A stretch of DNA of 32,580 nt from Egaibacter sp046050465 (GTDB lineage: Bacteria; Pseudomonadota; Gammaproteobacteria; Burkholderiales; Burkholderiaceae_C). Position numbers and translations under genes: made by a program. The stretch is taken from assembly GCA_046050465.1 (NCBI GenBank), contig JBJOPS010000014.1, positions 1 to 32,580 of the forward strand, in the 5' to 3' direction. Of the stretch, positions 14,316-23,434 are shown piece by piece. A model generated the notes under the pieces. The model was not told the DNA's origin and ran no database searches. It saw only the letters and a list, made by a program, of their open reading frames with translations. Position 1 is the first letter of the stretch. Each line of letters starts with the position of its first letter.

Positions 14316-15332
14316 ATGCACTTGATTATCACGGATGCCTGGCTTGCGAAAAGTCGAGCCATTCACCTCAGTGGTGTGCGGCTTGCTTTGGCAGGTGCAG
14401 CCATGTCGGTAATGCTTATGTTTATGGCTGCAGGGCTTTACCACTTGGTTTTTCTCAAAGGGGCTCGGGAAGGATGGCCTGTCGTGGGCTCTTTGGTTAA
14501 GCTTGTTGTTCGGGATGAGGCGGAGCAGCGGGATCGGTTTTTGCGGGAAAATCTGGATGTTCTGGCGAAACGAATGGGTGAAATGCAAGCCAAAATGACA
14601 CAGCTTGAATCCCTAGGGGAGCGAGTGTCGGGCCTTGCTGGCATTAATCCAGCAGAAATCAAGACTAAGCCAGGCAGGGGCGGGATGCTTATTTCGGATC
14701 GCCCATTGTCTATAGAGGAGTTACAGGCAACGCTGGCTGATCTGGAGCAACTCACAGCACAGCGTGTCGATCTAATGACCGTGATGGAGTCTCGTCTGTT
14801 TGAGCAAAAAATCAAACATATGCTGATTCCTACCCAAAAGCCGGTGTCTGCTGGTGTGTTGGGATCGGCCTTTGGCTGGCGTATTGATCCAATCACAGGA
14901 GGGTCGGCTCTGCATATCGGACTGGATTTTCAGGCCGAGCCCGGCTCGCCTATTCTTGCGGCGGCCGGTGGCGTGATTGTTACGCAGGAATATCACCCTG
15001 CCTATGGCAATATGGTAGAGGTTGACCACGGCAATGAGTTGATCACCCGTTATGCCCACGCATCCAGAGTACTGGTTAAAAGAGGTGATTTGGTCAAACG
15101 TGGCCAGAAGATTGCAGAAGTTGGTACAACGGGCCGCTCTACCGGGCCTCACCTGCATTTTGAAGTGTGGGTGCAAGGCGTGCCCCAGGACCCTCAAAAA
15201 TTCCTGAATGCCGGTAGCGCTACCCCTTTAGAGCAAACGACACCAGTTCGGATGTCATCGCAAGATACTTCTTCAACTGGATCGGCTGATCTGACGGGCC
15301 GGTCTGTGCCGCGCTTTTCTGGGCAAAGGTAA
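14316..15332 (+). CDS. M23-family peptidase with N-terminal membrane anchor
   Basis: M23 proteins are zinc endopeptidases that cut peptidoglycan cross-links, or regulate other such enzymes. The 338-residue protein has one membrane segment at about residues 22-46, a coiled-coil region at about 65-160, and the LytM domain at about 180-292. The zinc ligands are visible as HIGLDF (His and Asp) and HLHFEV, with the intervening GRSTGPHLHFEV loop, so it looks catalytically competent. The tail from 300 on is Ser/Thr-rich. The start is 30 bp from the divergent dciA start, with aggggac as ribosome binding site. Confidence 0.92.
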   Translation: MHLIITDAWLAKSRAIHLSGVRLALAGAAMSVMLMFMAAGLYHLVFLKGAREGWPVVGSLVKLVVRDEAEQRDRFLRENLDVLAKRMGEMQAKMTQLESLGERVSGLAGINPAEIKTKPGRGGMLISDRPLSIEELQATLADLEQLTAQRVDLMTVMESRLFEQKIKHMLIPTQKPVSAGVLGSAFGWRIDPITGGSALHIGLDFQAEPGSPILAAAGGVIVTQEYHPAYGNMVEVDHGNELITRYAHASRVLVKRGDLVKRGQKIAEVGTTGRSTGPHLHFEVWVQGVPQDPQKFLNAGSATPLEQTTPVRMSSQDTSSTGSADLTGRSVPRFSGQR

Positions 15333-15474
15333 AATCTCCAATTCAGCTGAACGGGCACCACATATTCTGCCAATTGCGGACTATGTTGCGCCTTGGCAGC
15401 CTTATTTTCCTATTGATTGAAAAAGGATTGCACTGTTCGCACACCCCGGTGGGTGAGAGGATGGTCTTGCATTC

Positions 15475-18231
15475 ATGGTCACCAACATACTGACAAAACT
15501 CTTCGGCAGCCGTAATGACCGCCTGCTTAAACAATATAAAGCAAGTGTCATACGCATTAACGCAATGGAGGAGGGGCTCGAAAAGCTGTCGGATGATGAA
15601 TTGCGTGGCATGACTTTGAATTTCAAGGAGCGTGTCGGCAGTGGGGAGTCGCTGGATTCGCTCTTGCCAGAAGCTTTTGCAGTAGTCCGCGAAGGCTCCA
15701 AGCGTGTCATGAAGATGCGCCATTTTGATGTCCAGCTGCTGGGTGGCATGTCGCTTCACCACGGCAAAATTTCCGAAATGGGAACTGGAGAGGGCAAGAC
15801 GTTGACGGCGACCCTGCCCGTGTATCTGAATGCACTCACGGGCAGGGGCGTTCATGTCGTAACGGTTAATGATTACCTGGCTAACCGTGACGCGTTGTGG
15901 ATGGGCAAGCTGTATAACTTTTTGGGTTTAACAGTAGGAATAAATCTGCCCCAAATGTCGCGCAAGGAAAAACAGGCAGCCTATCAGGCTGACATTACAT
16001 ACGGTACCAACAACGAATACGGCTTTGACTACCTTCGTGACAACATGGTCTACGAAGTGGCGGACCGGGTTCAGCGTGAACTGAACTACGCCATTGTGGA
16101 TGAAGTGGATTCCATTCTCATCGATGAGGCGCGCACCCCACTCATCATCAGTGGTCAGGCGGAAGACCACACGGGCCTGTATCTGGCTATCAACAAGGTC
16201 GTACCGCAGCTGTTCAAGCAAATTGGTGAAGCTGACCCCCGCACAGGTGAAGGAGTGATCAAGCCCGGTGATTTCACGCTTGATGAAAAGAGCCATCAGA
16301 TTTTTCTGACAGAGCAGGGGCATGAGAGTGCAGAACGCATTCTCTCCGGCATGGGGCTCATACCAGAAGGGGCCACTTTATACGACCCTGCCAACATCAC
16401 GCTCATGCATCACCTGACTGCAGCTTTACGGGCAAACCATTTGTATCACCTTGATCAGCACTATGTTGTGCAGCAAGGTGAGATCGTCATTGTTGATGAA
16501 TTCACCGGTCGCTTGATGTCAGGCCGTCGCTGGAGTGATGGCTTGCATCAAGCGGTCGAAGCCAAGGAGGGTGTGGCGATACAGCCGGAGAACCAGACAA
16601 TGGCCTCCATTACCTTCCAGAATTATTTTCGCCTGTACGCAAAGCTGGCCGGCATGACGGGAACGGCCGATACGGAGGCCTACGAATTTCAGGAAATTTA
16701 CGGTCTCGAGACAGTGGTAATGCCGCCCAATCGCCCGAGCCAGCGTGATGATCAGCTGGATCGCGTCTACAAAACTACCCGTGAAAAGTACGAAGCAGCC
16801 ATCAGGGACATCCGTGATTGTTACGAGCGGGGACAACCAGTTCTGGTAGGTACCACGTCAATCGAGAACTCCGAAATCATTGCACAGTTGCTCGAAAAGG
16901 AAAACCTGCCGCATCAGGTGCTCAATGCCAAGCAGCACGCGCGTGAGGCAGACATCGTGGCGCAGGCAGGACGCTCCAAAATGATCACCATTGCGACCAA
17001 TATGGCAGGTCGCGGAACCGACATTGTTTTAGGCGGCAATATATCCAAAACGATTGAAGCCATTGAAGCTGATGCTTCATTGGATGATGTAACCCGACAA
17101 CGCCAGATTGAACAGGTCAGGGAACAATGGGCCAAGGACCATGAACAGGTGAAGGCCTTGGGTGGTCTGCGCATCATCGCAACAGAGCGGCATGAGTCTC
17201 GCCGGATTGATAACCAGCTGCGTGGTCGCTCGGGTCGTCAAGGTGACCCGGGTTCATCTCGCTTTTACCTGAGTCTGGATGACGCCTTGATGCGCATTTT
17301 TGCTGGTGACCGGGTGAAAGCCATCATGGACCGGCTGAAAATGCCCGACGGTGAAGCGATTGAGGCGGGCATCGTGACACGCAGCATCGAGAGTGCCCAG
17401 CGCAAGGTAGAAGCCCGCAACTTCGACATGCGAAAACAACTGCTCGAATACGACGATGTATCCAACGATCAGCGCAAGGTTATTTATAAGCAACGCAATG
17501 AAATTCTTGACGCCTCTGACCTGACAGCCCAGATAGCGTCGTTGCGTGAAGGCTGCTTCATTGATCTGGCTCGCCAATATGTGCCTGTAGAGTCTGTTGA
17601 AGAGCAGTGGGATCTTCCTGGTCTAGAAAAAGTTCTAGCCGATGAGTGGCAGATTCAGGTGCCACTTCAGCAAACCGTACAAACAGCCAGTGCCATCACG
17701 GACGAAGAAATTGTTGAAAAAGTCTGTGCTGCCGCTGACGATGTCTTCAACGACAAAGTGGCACAGGTTGCGGGTGGACAGTTCACACAGTTTGAACGTA
17801 TGGTGCTGCTCCAGAGCATTGATACCCATTGGCGCGAGCATTTGAGCGCGCTTGACTATTTGCGACAGGGCATTCATCTGCGAGGCTACGCCCAGAAACA
17901 ACCCAAACAGGAATACAAACGCGAGGCGTTTGAGCTGTTCGGTCAGTTGCTGGACTCGGTCAAAAACGATGTAACCAAAGTTTTGGTTACCGTCAAAATC
18001 CAGTCAGGGGAACAGCTTGAGCAAGCCGCTGAAGAGCTGGAAGCACGTGGTGAGAATATAGCCAACGTAACCTATACCGCACCCACAGAGACCGGTGAGG
18101 TGGAAACGATCATTGACACTGATAGCCAGAACCGTCATACCGGTTCAGCAGTGCCACGGGTTGGCCGAAACGACCCCTGTCCATGCGCAAGCGGCAAGAA
18201 ATACAAGCAGTGCCACGGCAAGTTGGCTTGA
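15475..18231 (+). CDS. secA: Protein translocase ATPase SecA
   Basis: SecA drives preproteins through SecYEG. The 918-residue protein starts MVTNILTKLFGSRND, as expected. It has Walker A MGTGEGKT at about residues 101-108, the DEAD-box-like VDEVDSILIDEARTP, the second nucleotide domain with TNMAGRGTDIVLGG and RGRSGRQGDPGSS, the helical scaffold and wing domains, and a C-terminal zinc finger CPCASGKKYKQCHG that binds SecB and ribosomes. The 142-bp leader upstream is longer than most gaps here. The intrinsic terminator follows at once. Confidence 0.98.
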   Translation: MVTNILTKLFGSRNDRLLKQYKASVIRINAMEEGLEKLSDDELRGMTLNFKERVGSGESLDSLLPEAFAVVREGSKRVMKMRHFDVQLLGGMSLHHGKISEMGTGEGKTLTATLPVYLNALTGRGVHVVTVNDYLANRDALWMGKLYNFLGLTVGINLPQMSRKEKQAAYQADITYGTNNEYGFDYLRDNMVYEVADRVQRELNYAIVDEVDSILIDEARTPLIISGQAEDHTGLYLAINKVVPQLFKQIGEADPRTGEGVIKPGDFTLDEKSHQIFLTEQGHESAERILSGMGLIPEGATLYDPANITLMHHLTAALRANHLYHLDQHYVVQQGEIVIVDEFTGRLMSGRRWSDGLHQAVEAKEGVAIQPENQTMASITFQNYFRLYAKLAGMTGTADTEAYEFQEIYGLETVVMPPNRPSQRDDQLDRVYKTTREKYEAAIRDIRDCYERGQPVLVGTTSIENSEIIAQLLEKENLPHQVLNAKQHAREADIVAQAGRSKMITIATNMAGRGTDIVLGGNISKTIEAIEADASLDDVTRQRQIEQVREQWAKDHEQVKALGGLRIIATERHESRRIDNQLRGRSGRQGDPGSSRFYLSLDDALMRIFAGDRVKAIMDRLKMPDGEAIEAGIVTRSIESAQRKVEARNFDMRKQLLEYDDVSNDQRKVIYKQRNEILDASDLTAQIASLREGCFIDLARQYVPVESVEEQWDLPGLEKVLADEWQIQVPLQQTVQTASAITDEEIVEKVCAAADDVFNDKVAQVAGGQFTQFERMVLLQSIDTHWREHLSALDYLRQGIHLRGYAQKQPKQEYKREAFELFGQLLDSVKNDVTKVLVTVKIQSGEQLEQAAEELEARGENIANVTYTAPTETGEVETIIDTDSQNRHTGSAVPRVGRNDPCPCASGKKYKQCHGKLA

Positions 18232-18249
18232 GCCGTCTGACAAGCTGCA

Positions 18250-18278
18250 AAACGGGCCTGATGGCCCGTTTGCTTTTT
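18250..18278 (+). terminator. Intrinsic terminator of secA
   Basis: A perfect 9-bp stem aaacgggcc (18250-18258) / ggcccgttt (18263-18271) closes a tgat tetraloop and is followed by T-run 18274-18278. It ends the secA transcript 47 bp before argJ. Confidence 0.9.
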
Positions 18279-18324
18279 GGCACCGCGATTTTCTGGATAA
18301 TTCGCTAACTTACCGAAAGTACCC

Positions 18325-19554
18325 ATGCCTGTTAACCTCCCTGCTCCCAACCCATCAGAGCTTTATCCCATAGCCGGCGTTCAGATTGGCGTCACTGAAG
18401 CGGGTGTGCGAAAAGCCAATCGCAAGGATTTGACGGTCGTATTGATAGATGAAGGTGCCTCTGTGGCAGGCGTGTTCACGAAAAATCGTTTCTGTGCTGC
18501 GCCCGTGCAAATTTGCAGGGAGCATTTGTCTGCGGGGCATGGCATTCGCGCCATGTTGATCAATACCGGCAATGCCAATGCTGGCACAGGCGAAGAAGGG
18601 CTTTTTCGTGCGCGCAGTACCTGCTCGGCCCTGGCGGGCAAATTGAAACTGCCCCCTGAAAGCATTCTGCCTTTCTCGACCGGTGTGATCATGGAGCCCT
18701 TGCCGAATGATCGTATTGAAGCCGGCCTGGATGCGGCCTTGGCGAATGCTACGCAAGGCAATTGGGTGCGAGCGGCCGAAGGCATCATGACGACTGATAC
18801 CGTAGCCAAGGCGTTTGGCACGCAGGTCATGATCGATGGCGTACTGGTCAGTATTACCGGTATCAGCAAGGGTGCTGGCATGATTCGCCCCAACATGGCC
18901 ACCATGCTGGGTTTCATGGCGACTGATGCCAGTGTGTCACCATCGATCATGCAGCAATTGGCCCGTGAGTTGGCCGAAGGGTCGTTCAACCGCGTCACAG
19001 TTGATGGTGATACCTCGACCAATGATTCGTTTGTTGTGATCGCGACCAACAAGGCAAAGCACTCATTCATTGATTCACTGGACAGTGCCGACGGTCGCGC
19101 CTTGAAGGCTGCCATGCTCTCGGTCGCACGCAAACTGGCCCAGGCCATCGTGCGTGACGGTGAAGGTGCCACCAAGTTCATTACCATTCAGGTAGAGGGC
19201 GGGAGGACATCCGACGAATGCAGGCAGGTGGCTTATGCCATCGCCCACTCGCCACTGGTGAAAACGGCGTTTTATGCCAGTGACCCCAACCTCGGCCGCA
19301 TTCTCGCCGCCGTGGGTTATGCGGGCATTGACGATCTTGACCAGTCGCGCATTGATCTGTTTCTGGATGACGTGCACGTGGCCAGAAGTGGCGGCCGAAA
19401 CCCTGCTTATCGCGAGGAAGACGGACAGCGTGTGATGAGGCAGGCAGAGATCATGGTCCGGATTGGGCTGGGTCGCGGGCAAGCCACCGATACCGTTTGG
19501 ACGTGTGATTTCAGTCACGACTATGTGACGATCAACGCTGACTACCGCTCCTGA
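18325..19554 (+). CDS. argJ: Bifunctional ornithine acetyltransferase / N-acetylglutamate synthase ArgJ
   Basis: ArgJ transfers acetyl from N-acetylornithine to glutamate in the cyclic arginine pathway. The 409-residue precursor cleaves itself before the Thr in PNMATMLGF (Thr193), which becomes the N-terminal nucleophile; the preceding ISKGAGMIRPNMA signature is intact. The beta chain carries TVDGDTSTNDS and DPNLGRILAAVGYAG. An oxyanion-hole Thr-Gly pair is in FSTGVI. Whether it also uses acetyl-CoA (bifunctional) cannot be decided from sequence alone. secA upstream is a common neighbour in Burkholderiales. Confidence 0.96.
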   Translation: MPVNLPAPNPSELYPIAGVQIGVTEAGVRKANRKDLTVVLIDEGASVAGVFTKNRFCAAPVQICREHLSAGHGIRAMLINTGNANAGTGEEGLFRARSTCSALAGKLKLPPESILPFSTGVIMEPLPNDRIEAGLDAALANATQGNWVRAAEGIMTTDTVAKAFGTQVMIDGVLVSITGISKGAGMIRPNMATMLGFMATDASVSPSIMQQLARELAEGSFNRVTVDGDTSTNDSFVVIATNKAKHSFIDSLDSADGRALKAAMLSVARKLAQAIVRDGEGATKFITIQVEGGRTSDECRQVAYAIAHSPLVKTAFYASDPNLGRILAAVGYAGIDDLDQSRIDLFLDDVHVARSGGRNPAYREEDGQRVMRQAEIMVRIGLGRGQATDTVWTCDFSHDYVTINADYRS

Positions 19555-19575
19555 TATTTGACCGACCCCAGCCAG

Positions 19576-20454
19576 ATGAACGAGAAACTTGAACATTTGT
19601 TGATGCGTGCTGAACAACTTATCAGTCGTATTGAGGCCGTGCTGCCCCAACCCTTGTCCAGCCCCGACTGGGCTGTCTCCGTGGCGTATCGTTATCGCAA
19701 GCGCAGTTCTGGCCATGGTGCATTGGAGCCGGTGCGTCATGTGGGGGAGATGCGTTTGAATGATCTCCAGGAAATCGATGTCCAGAAGGAAAAAATCCAG
19801 CGCAACACACTGCAGTTTGTGCAGGGGAAAACGGCAAACAACGTACTTCTGACGGGTGCGCGAGGGACGGGCAAATCGTCGCTGATCAAGGCGTGCTTGA
19901 ATGAATATGCCGATCAGGGTCTGCGCCTGATTGAGGTAGATAAGGCGGATTTGACTGATTTGCCGGATATCGTTGATGTGGTTTGTGACCGCACCGAAAA
20001 ATTCATTGTGTTTTGCGATGACTTGAGCTTTGAAGACGGAGAGCCGGGCTATAAGGTGCTCAAATCCATTCTGGATGGTTCAGTGGCTGCGACAACACCC
20101 AATGTGTTGATTTATGCCACGAGCAACCGCCGCCACCTGTTGCCAGAGTACATGAAAGAAAACCTGAGCTACACGCACACGCAAGATGGTGAGGTGCATC
20201 CCGGGGAGGTTGTGGAGGAAAAAATTTCCCTGTCTGAAAGGTTTGGTTTGTGGGTCAGTTTTTATCCGTTTACGCAGGATGAATACCTCGCCATCGTGGC
20301 GCAGTGGCTCACTTCCTTTGGGGTGTCAAAACCAGCTATCCACGCAGCCCGGCCTGAGGCACTGGTCTGGGCGCTCGAGCGTGGCTCGCGCAGTGGACGG
20401 GTGGCCTATCAGTTTGCCCGCGACTTCAGCGGAAGACGGGTTGCAAACCCATGA
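19576..20454 (+). CDS. DUF815-family AAA ATPase
   Basis: This is an uncharacterised P-loop ATPase family. I prefer the ATG at 19576 (292 residues, MNEKLEHLLM); a TTG at 19558, four bases after argJ, is an alternative, and neither has a clear ribosome binding site. Walker A is LLTGARGTGKSSL, the Walker B-like strand is FIVFCDDLSFE, and a sensor segment is LIYATSNRRHLLPE, a combination typical of DUF815. The N-terminal 80 residues contain a helical hairpin. Its stop overlaps the mutT-like start as ATGA, suggesting coupled translation. Confidence 0.88.
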   Translation: MNEKLEHLLMRAEQLISRIEAVLPQPLSSPDWAVSVAYRYRKRSSGHGALEPVRHVGEMRLNDLQEIDVQKEKIQRNTLQFVQGKTANNVLLTGARGTGKSSLIKACLNEYADQGLRLIEVDKADLTDLPDIVDVVCDRTEKFIVFCDDLSFEDGEPGYKVLKSILDGSVAATTPNVLIYATSNRRHLLPEYMKENLSYTHTQDGEVHPGEVVEEKISLSERFGLWVSFYPFTQDEYLAIVAQWLTSFGVSKPAIHAARPEALVWALERGSRSGRVAYQFARDFSGRRVANP

Positions 20455-20912
20455 ATGCAAACCCCCTGGTTGCAGATGGTGAGCAGCCTCGCAGCGGCGG
20501 TGCAGATAGAAAAATTGTCGATGTGGCCGTTGGGATTTTGATCCGGCCGGATGGCAGTTTTTTGTTGACAACGCGTCCTGAGGGCAAGGTGTATGCCGGC
20601 TATTGGGAGTTTCCCGGAGGCAAACTGGAAGCGGGTGAGACCATTGAGCAGGCCCTGAAACGCGAATTACTGGAAGAGTTGGGCATTGAAATCGGTACTC
20701 CCCAGTTGTGGAAGACCGAAATGGTGGACTATCCACACGCGCTGGTGCGCCTGAATTTTTGCAAGGTTTTTTCCTGGAAGGGCGAACTGCAAATGCGTGA
20801 AGTGCAGTCTTTTTCGTGGCAGCAACTACCAGTTCAAGTGGCCCCGGTTCTGCCTGGGACCGTACCAGTGTTGACTTGGTTTGCTCAAAATCAGCCGTTG
20901 TGTCATCGGTGA
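20451..20912 (+). CDS. mutT: Nudix hydrolase, MutT-like (8-oxo-dGTP diphosphatase type)
   Basis: MutT-type enzymes hydrolyse oxidised nucleotides. The 153-residue protein has the full Nudix box: Gly in GKLEAGE, then the REL-x-EE-x-G core (RELLEELGI), preceded by YWEFPGGKLE as in MutT. An aromatic base-binding region follows (VDYPHALVRLNFC). The symbol is by resemblance; other Nudix specificities are possible. The start overlaps the DUF815 gene stop by 4 bp (ATGA). Confidence 0.87.
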   Translation: MNANPLVADGEQPRSGGADRKIVDVAVGILIRPDGSFLLTTRPEGKVYAGYWEFPGGKLEAGETIEQALKRELLEELGIEIGTPQLWKTEMVDYPHALVRLNFCKVFSWKGELQMREVQSFSWQQLPVQVAPVLPGTVPVLTWFAQNQPLCHR

Positions 20913-20937
20913 TTAATTTTCCGCTATCTGCCTGGTC

Positions 20938-21780
20938 ATGCGCGAGGTGACAATCTCTCAAGCGATATCGAATGCCCAGTCGCAAGGCTTGAATCGACTA
21001 GACGTGCAAATGCTCATGTTGCAGGCACTCGGTCGTCCAACGCATGACCGGGCCTGGCTACTTGCTCACGATACCGATATGCTCACGACTGATGCACAAA
21101 CTGTATTTGATGCGGGTGTACGACGTCGTTCAATGGGCGAGCCCCTGGCCTACATCACGGGTTACAAGGAGTTTTTTGGTGTTGATTTGAAAGTGGACTG
21201 TCGCGTACTGATTCCTCGTCCCGACACTGAAACACTGGTGAGGTGGGCACTGGATGTGCTCGATGCAATGAGTGCGCCTGCGCTGTCGGTAGTAGATCTT
21301 GGAACGGGCAGCGGGGCCATTGCACTTGCGATAAAACTCGCTCGACCTGATCTGATGGTCAGTGCAACTGATGTCAGTGGCGACGCATTGCAGGTCGCCC
21401 AAAGCAACGCCCGACGCCTTCAGTTGCATGTGCAATTCAGTCAAGGGGCTTGGTTTGCTGGTTGGCCCATGCCCGGACAGCGTTTTCATGCCATTCTCTC
21501 CAATCCACCCTACATTGCATCGCTGGACAGGCACCTCGGTGCTTTGAGGTATGAACCCATCTCTGCGCTCACTTCCGGCATAGATGGGCTCGATGACATT
21601 CGCAGCATCATTGCCCAGTCCGGCGACTATCTGCACCCCGGTGGCTGGTTATTATTCGAGCATGGTTATGACCAGGCTGCCGAAGTTCGCGAATTACTTA
21701 CTGCGGCCGGGTTTGAAGCCGTTCAGTCACGCAAGGATCTGGGCAACATTGAGCGTTGCAGTGGAGGATGCAGGGTTTAA
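20938..21780 (+). CDS. prmC: Release factor glutamine methyltransferase PrmC
   Basis: PrmC methylates the Gln of the GGQ motif in RF1 and RF2. The 280-residue protein has an N-terminal helical domain (about 1-75), then the Rossmann methyltransferase fold with SAM-binding VVDLGTGSGAIALAIK, acidic SATDVSGDAL, and the catalytic SNPPYI motif (Asn189). ITGYKEFFGVDL and VLIPRPDTETLV are also family signatures. The last residues (RCSGGCRV) depart somewhat from the usual GHERVTGG-like end. It lies 25 bp after the mutT-like gene. Confidence 0.95.
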   Translation: MREVTISQAISNAQSQGLNRLDVQMLMLQALGRPTHDRAWLLAHDTDMLTTDAQTVFDAGVRRRSMGEPLAYITGYKEFFGVDLKVDCRVLIPRPDTETLVRWALDVLDAMSAPALSVVDLGTGSGAIALAIKLARPDLMVSATDVSGDALQVAQSNARRLQLHVQFSQGAWFAGWPMPGQRFHAILSNPPYIASLDRHLGALRYEPISALTSGIDGLDDIRSIIAQSGDYLHPGGWLLFEHGYDQAAEVRELLTAAGFEAVQSRKDLGNIERCSGGCRV

Positions 21781-21803
21781 AACAACCTGGTGGGTTTTAA
21801 ACC
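21774..21803 (+). other. Perfect 10-bp hairpin at the end of prmC
   Basis: Arms ggtttaaaac (21774-21783) and gttttaaacc (21794-21803) with a 10-nt loop overlap the prmC stop codon. There is no T-run after it, so it is at most a weak terminator; it may also protect the mRNA end or bind a regulator ahead of grxD. Confidence 0.6.
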
Positions 21804-21890
21804 ACGGATGACAGGATTTGTCCAAAGGTAAAATAGTGCGTCAGACACACGTCAATGAAGTATGTGGGCAAAAGATTGAGGAGAGTGGAG

Positions 21891-22214
21891 ATGAGCGATA
21901 TAGAAAAACGAATCAGCGAACTGGTAAAAACCAATGAAGTTCTGCTGTTTATGAAAGGAAATGCCAGTTTTCCTCAATGCGGGTTTTCTGGTCGGGCCAT
22001 TCAGATTCTGAAGGCTTGTGGCCTGGAATCCAGGGCCATCAAGACAGTCAATGTACTGGACGATGCTGAAATACGTGCAGGCATCAAGGAGTACAGCAAC
22101 TGGCCGACGATCCCGCAGTTGTATGTAAGGGGTGAGTTCATTGGTGGCTCGGACATCATGATGGAGATGTATGAAAGCGGTGAGCTGCAACAAGTGCTGG
22201 TAGCCAAAGCCTGA
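21891..22214 (+). CDS. grxD: Monothiol glutaredoxin GrxD
   Basis: GrxD-type proteins carry 2Fe-2S clusters in iron-sulfur trafficking. The ATG at 21891 (gaggagagtggag upstream) gives 107 residues starting MSDIEKRISELV; the longer open frame from 21855 is not supported. The active site is FPQCGFSGRA (CGFS type), with NWPTIPQLYV and GGSDIMMEMYESGEL as the glutathione-binding segments. It is monocistronic by appearance; a TAAAAT at 21829-21834 may be its -10. Confidence 0.96.
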   Translation: MSDIEKRISELVKTNEVLLFMKGNASFPQCGFSGRAIQILKACGLESRAIKTVNVLDDAEIRAGIKEYSNWPTIPQLYVRGEFIGGSDIMMEMYESGELQQVLVAKA

Positions 22215-22237
22215 AATCCGGGGTGTCTGGGGTTTTA

Positions 22238-22445
22238 ATCATGTGTTCAGGAGCGGCGAGTTTGAGTTTGGCCTTGGTATGTGCCCGCACTTTTGTCCGA
22301 ATGGCATGCTTGAGGTCGGCGTGCACAGGCCCCTTGAGCTTCGGGCTGTGGGCCGGAAAGTAGAACTGCCCGATCTTGTGTCCGGTGCCGTTCAGTGGCC
22401 AACGCCTTGGCTGGCTTGCTGTCATAAAACGCCGTTCCGGCTTCT
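22238..22445 (-). pseudogene. IS630-type transposase C-terminal relic, frameshifted
   Basis: On the minus strand, 22383-22240 reads KIGQFYFPAHSPKLKG then ADLKHAIRTKV and KAKLKLAAPEHM, the pattern of the IS630 transposase C-terminus (FYLP-x-YSP-x-LNP, NADLK, EHM). The upstream part continues in another frame as FYDSKPAKALATER, so there is a frameshift near 22385. It stops after EHM without the family's final RYAA-type end. It overlaps the upstream region of the RpfE-like gene and is related to the relic at 30561-30725. Confidence 0.6.
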
Positions 22446-22462
22446 TCGGGACAATACGGCTC

Positions 22463-23434
22463 ATGCATCTGCTGATTCCTTTTGCCTGCATCAACTCTTC
22501 CGGTGCCCATCAAGCCCTGCAGGGCACCACCCTGCCTCATCTGGAAAAACTGCTGTCACGCATGTCTGAGTTCAAAACCGATCAGGGCGACCTTCAGACC
22601 CTGTCGCCACCCCACGAGCGAGCGCACGCCCACCTACTGGGTCTGTTGCAGCCACTCCCAACGCAGGCAATGCCCACCGATGGCAGAATTCCCTGGGCTG
22701 CCTGGAGTCTGGCCCAGTCAGGGCGAGACCCCGGCAACGGCGCATGGGCCCTGATTTCCCCCTGCCACTGGACCGTCAACAGCGATCACATCGTGATGGG
22801 TGATCCGCAGGTACTGGGCTTGAGCGAGGCTGAATCCCGCGCCCTGCTTCAGTCTGTTCAGCCCTATTTTGAAGAAGATGGTATCGCCATCGAATACGCA
22901 AAACCTGATCAATGGCTGGCCCGCTCGGAGCTCTTTCGGGGCATGGCTTCAGCCTCTGTAGACCGGGTTGCAGGAGCCAATATGGATGACTGGCTGCCAA
23001 AGACGGCGCAGGCCGCACCCTTGCGCCGTCTTCAAAATGAAATGCAGATGCTGCTTTACACCCACCCCGTGAACGACGGGCGCACCGCCAGAGGCCTGCA
23101 AACGGTTAACTCTTTTTGGGTCAGTGGCACCGGCGCATTGCCTGAGCGCACCCAGCCAGTGCCTTCTTCAATTGATCCGCTGCGAATTGCCAGTGATCTT
23201 CGAAATGCAGCCATTGCCCAGGACTGGGCGGGCTGGATTCAGGCATGGAAAATACTGGACACGACTCAATGTGCGGCCTTGCTGCGTGAGGCTGAGGCTG
23301 GCAACTACGCCAGCCTCACCTTATGCGGCGAGCGCCACGCCATGACCCTTGATACCCGGAAAACCGGCTTTTTTGACCGAATTAAACGTCGTTTTGGCCA
23401 TCAGCCCTTATATTCATTGCGTGACAAGCTATGA
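22463..23434 (+). CDS. RpfE-like conserved protein upstream of recJ
   Basis: This is a 323-residue protein beginning MHLLIPFACINSSGAHQAL at ATG 22463; the frame extends upstream through the IS630 relic but without homology. It has no membrane segment. Segments such as SPCHWTVNSDHIVMGDP and LQNEMQMLLYTHPVNDGRTARG are those I associate with the conserved RpfE/phosphoglycerate mutase-annotated family that sits next to recJ in Burkholderiales and Xanthomonas. The function is not established. Its stop overlaps the recJ start by 4 bp (ATGA), so the pair is probably coupled. Confidence 0.8.
   Translation: MHLLIPFACINSSGAHQALQGTTLPHLEKLLSRMSEFKTDQGDLQTLSPPHERAHAHLLGLLQPLPTQAMPTDGRIPWAAWSLAQSGRDPGNGAWALISPCHWTVNSDHIVMGDPQVLGLSEAESRALLQSVQPYFEEDGIAIEYAKPDQWLARSELFRGMASASVDRVAGANMDDWLPKTAQAAPLRRLQNEMQMLLYTHPVNDGRTARGLQTVNSFWVSGTGALPERTQPVPSSIDPLRIASDLRNAAIAQDWAGWIQAWKILDTTQCAALLREAEAGNYASLTLCGERHAMTLDTRKTGFFDRIKRRFGHQPLYSLRDKL

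Noticed and set aside
18381..19187. 268-codon minus-strand frame opposite argJ
   Set aside because: Antisense to ArgJ, whose autoprocessing motif is intact.
20326..20985. 219-codon minus-strand frame opposite the DUF815 gene end, mutT-like gene and prmC start
   Set aside because: It crosses three well-supported sense genes and resembles no family.
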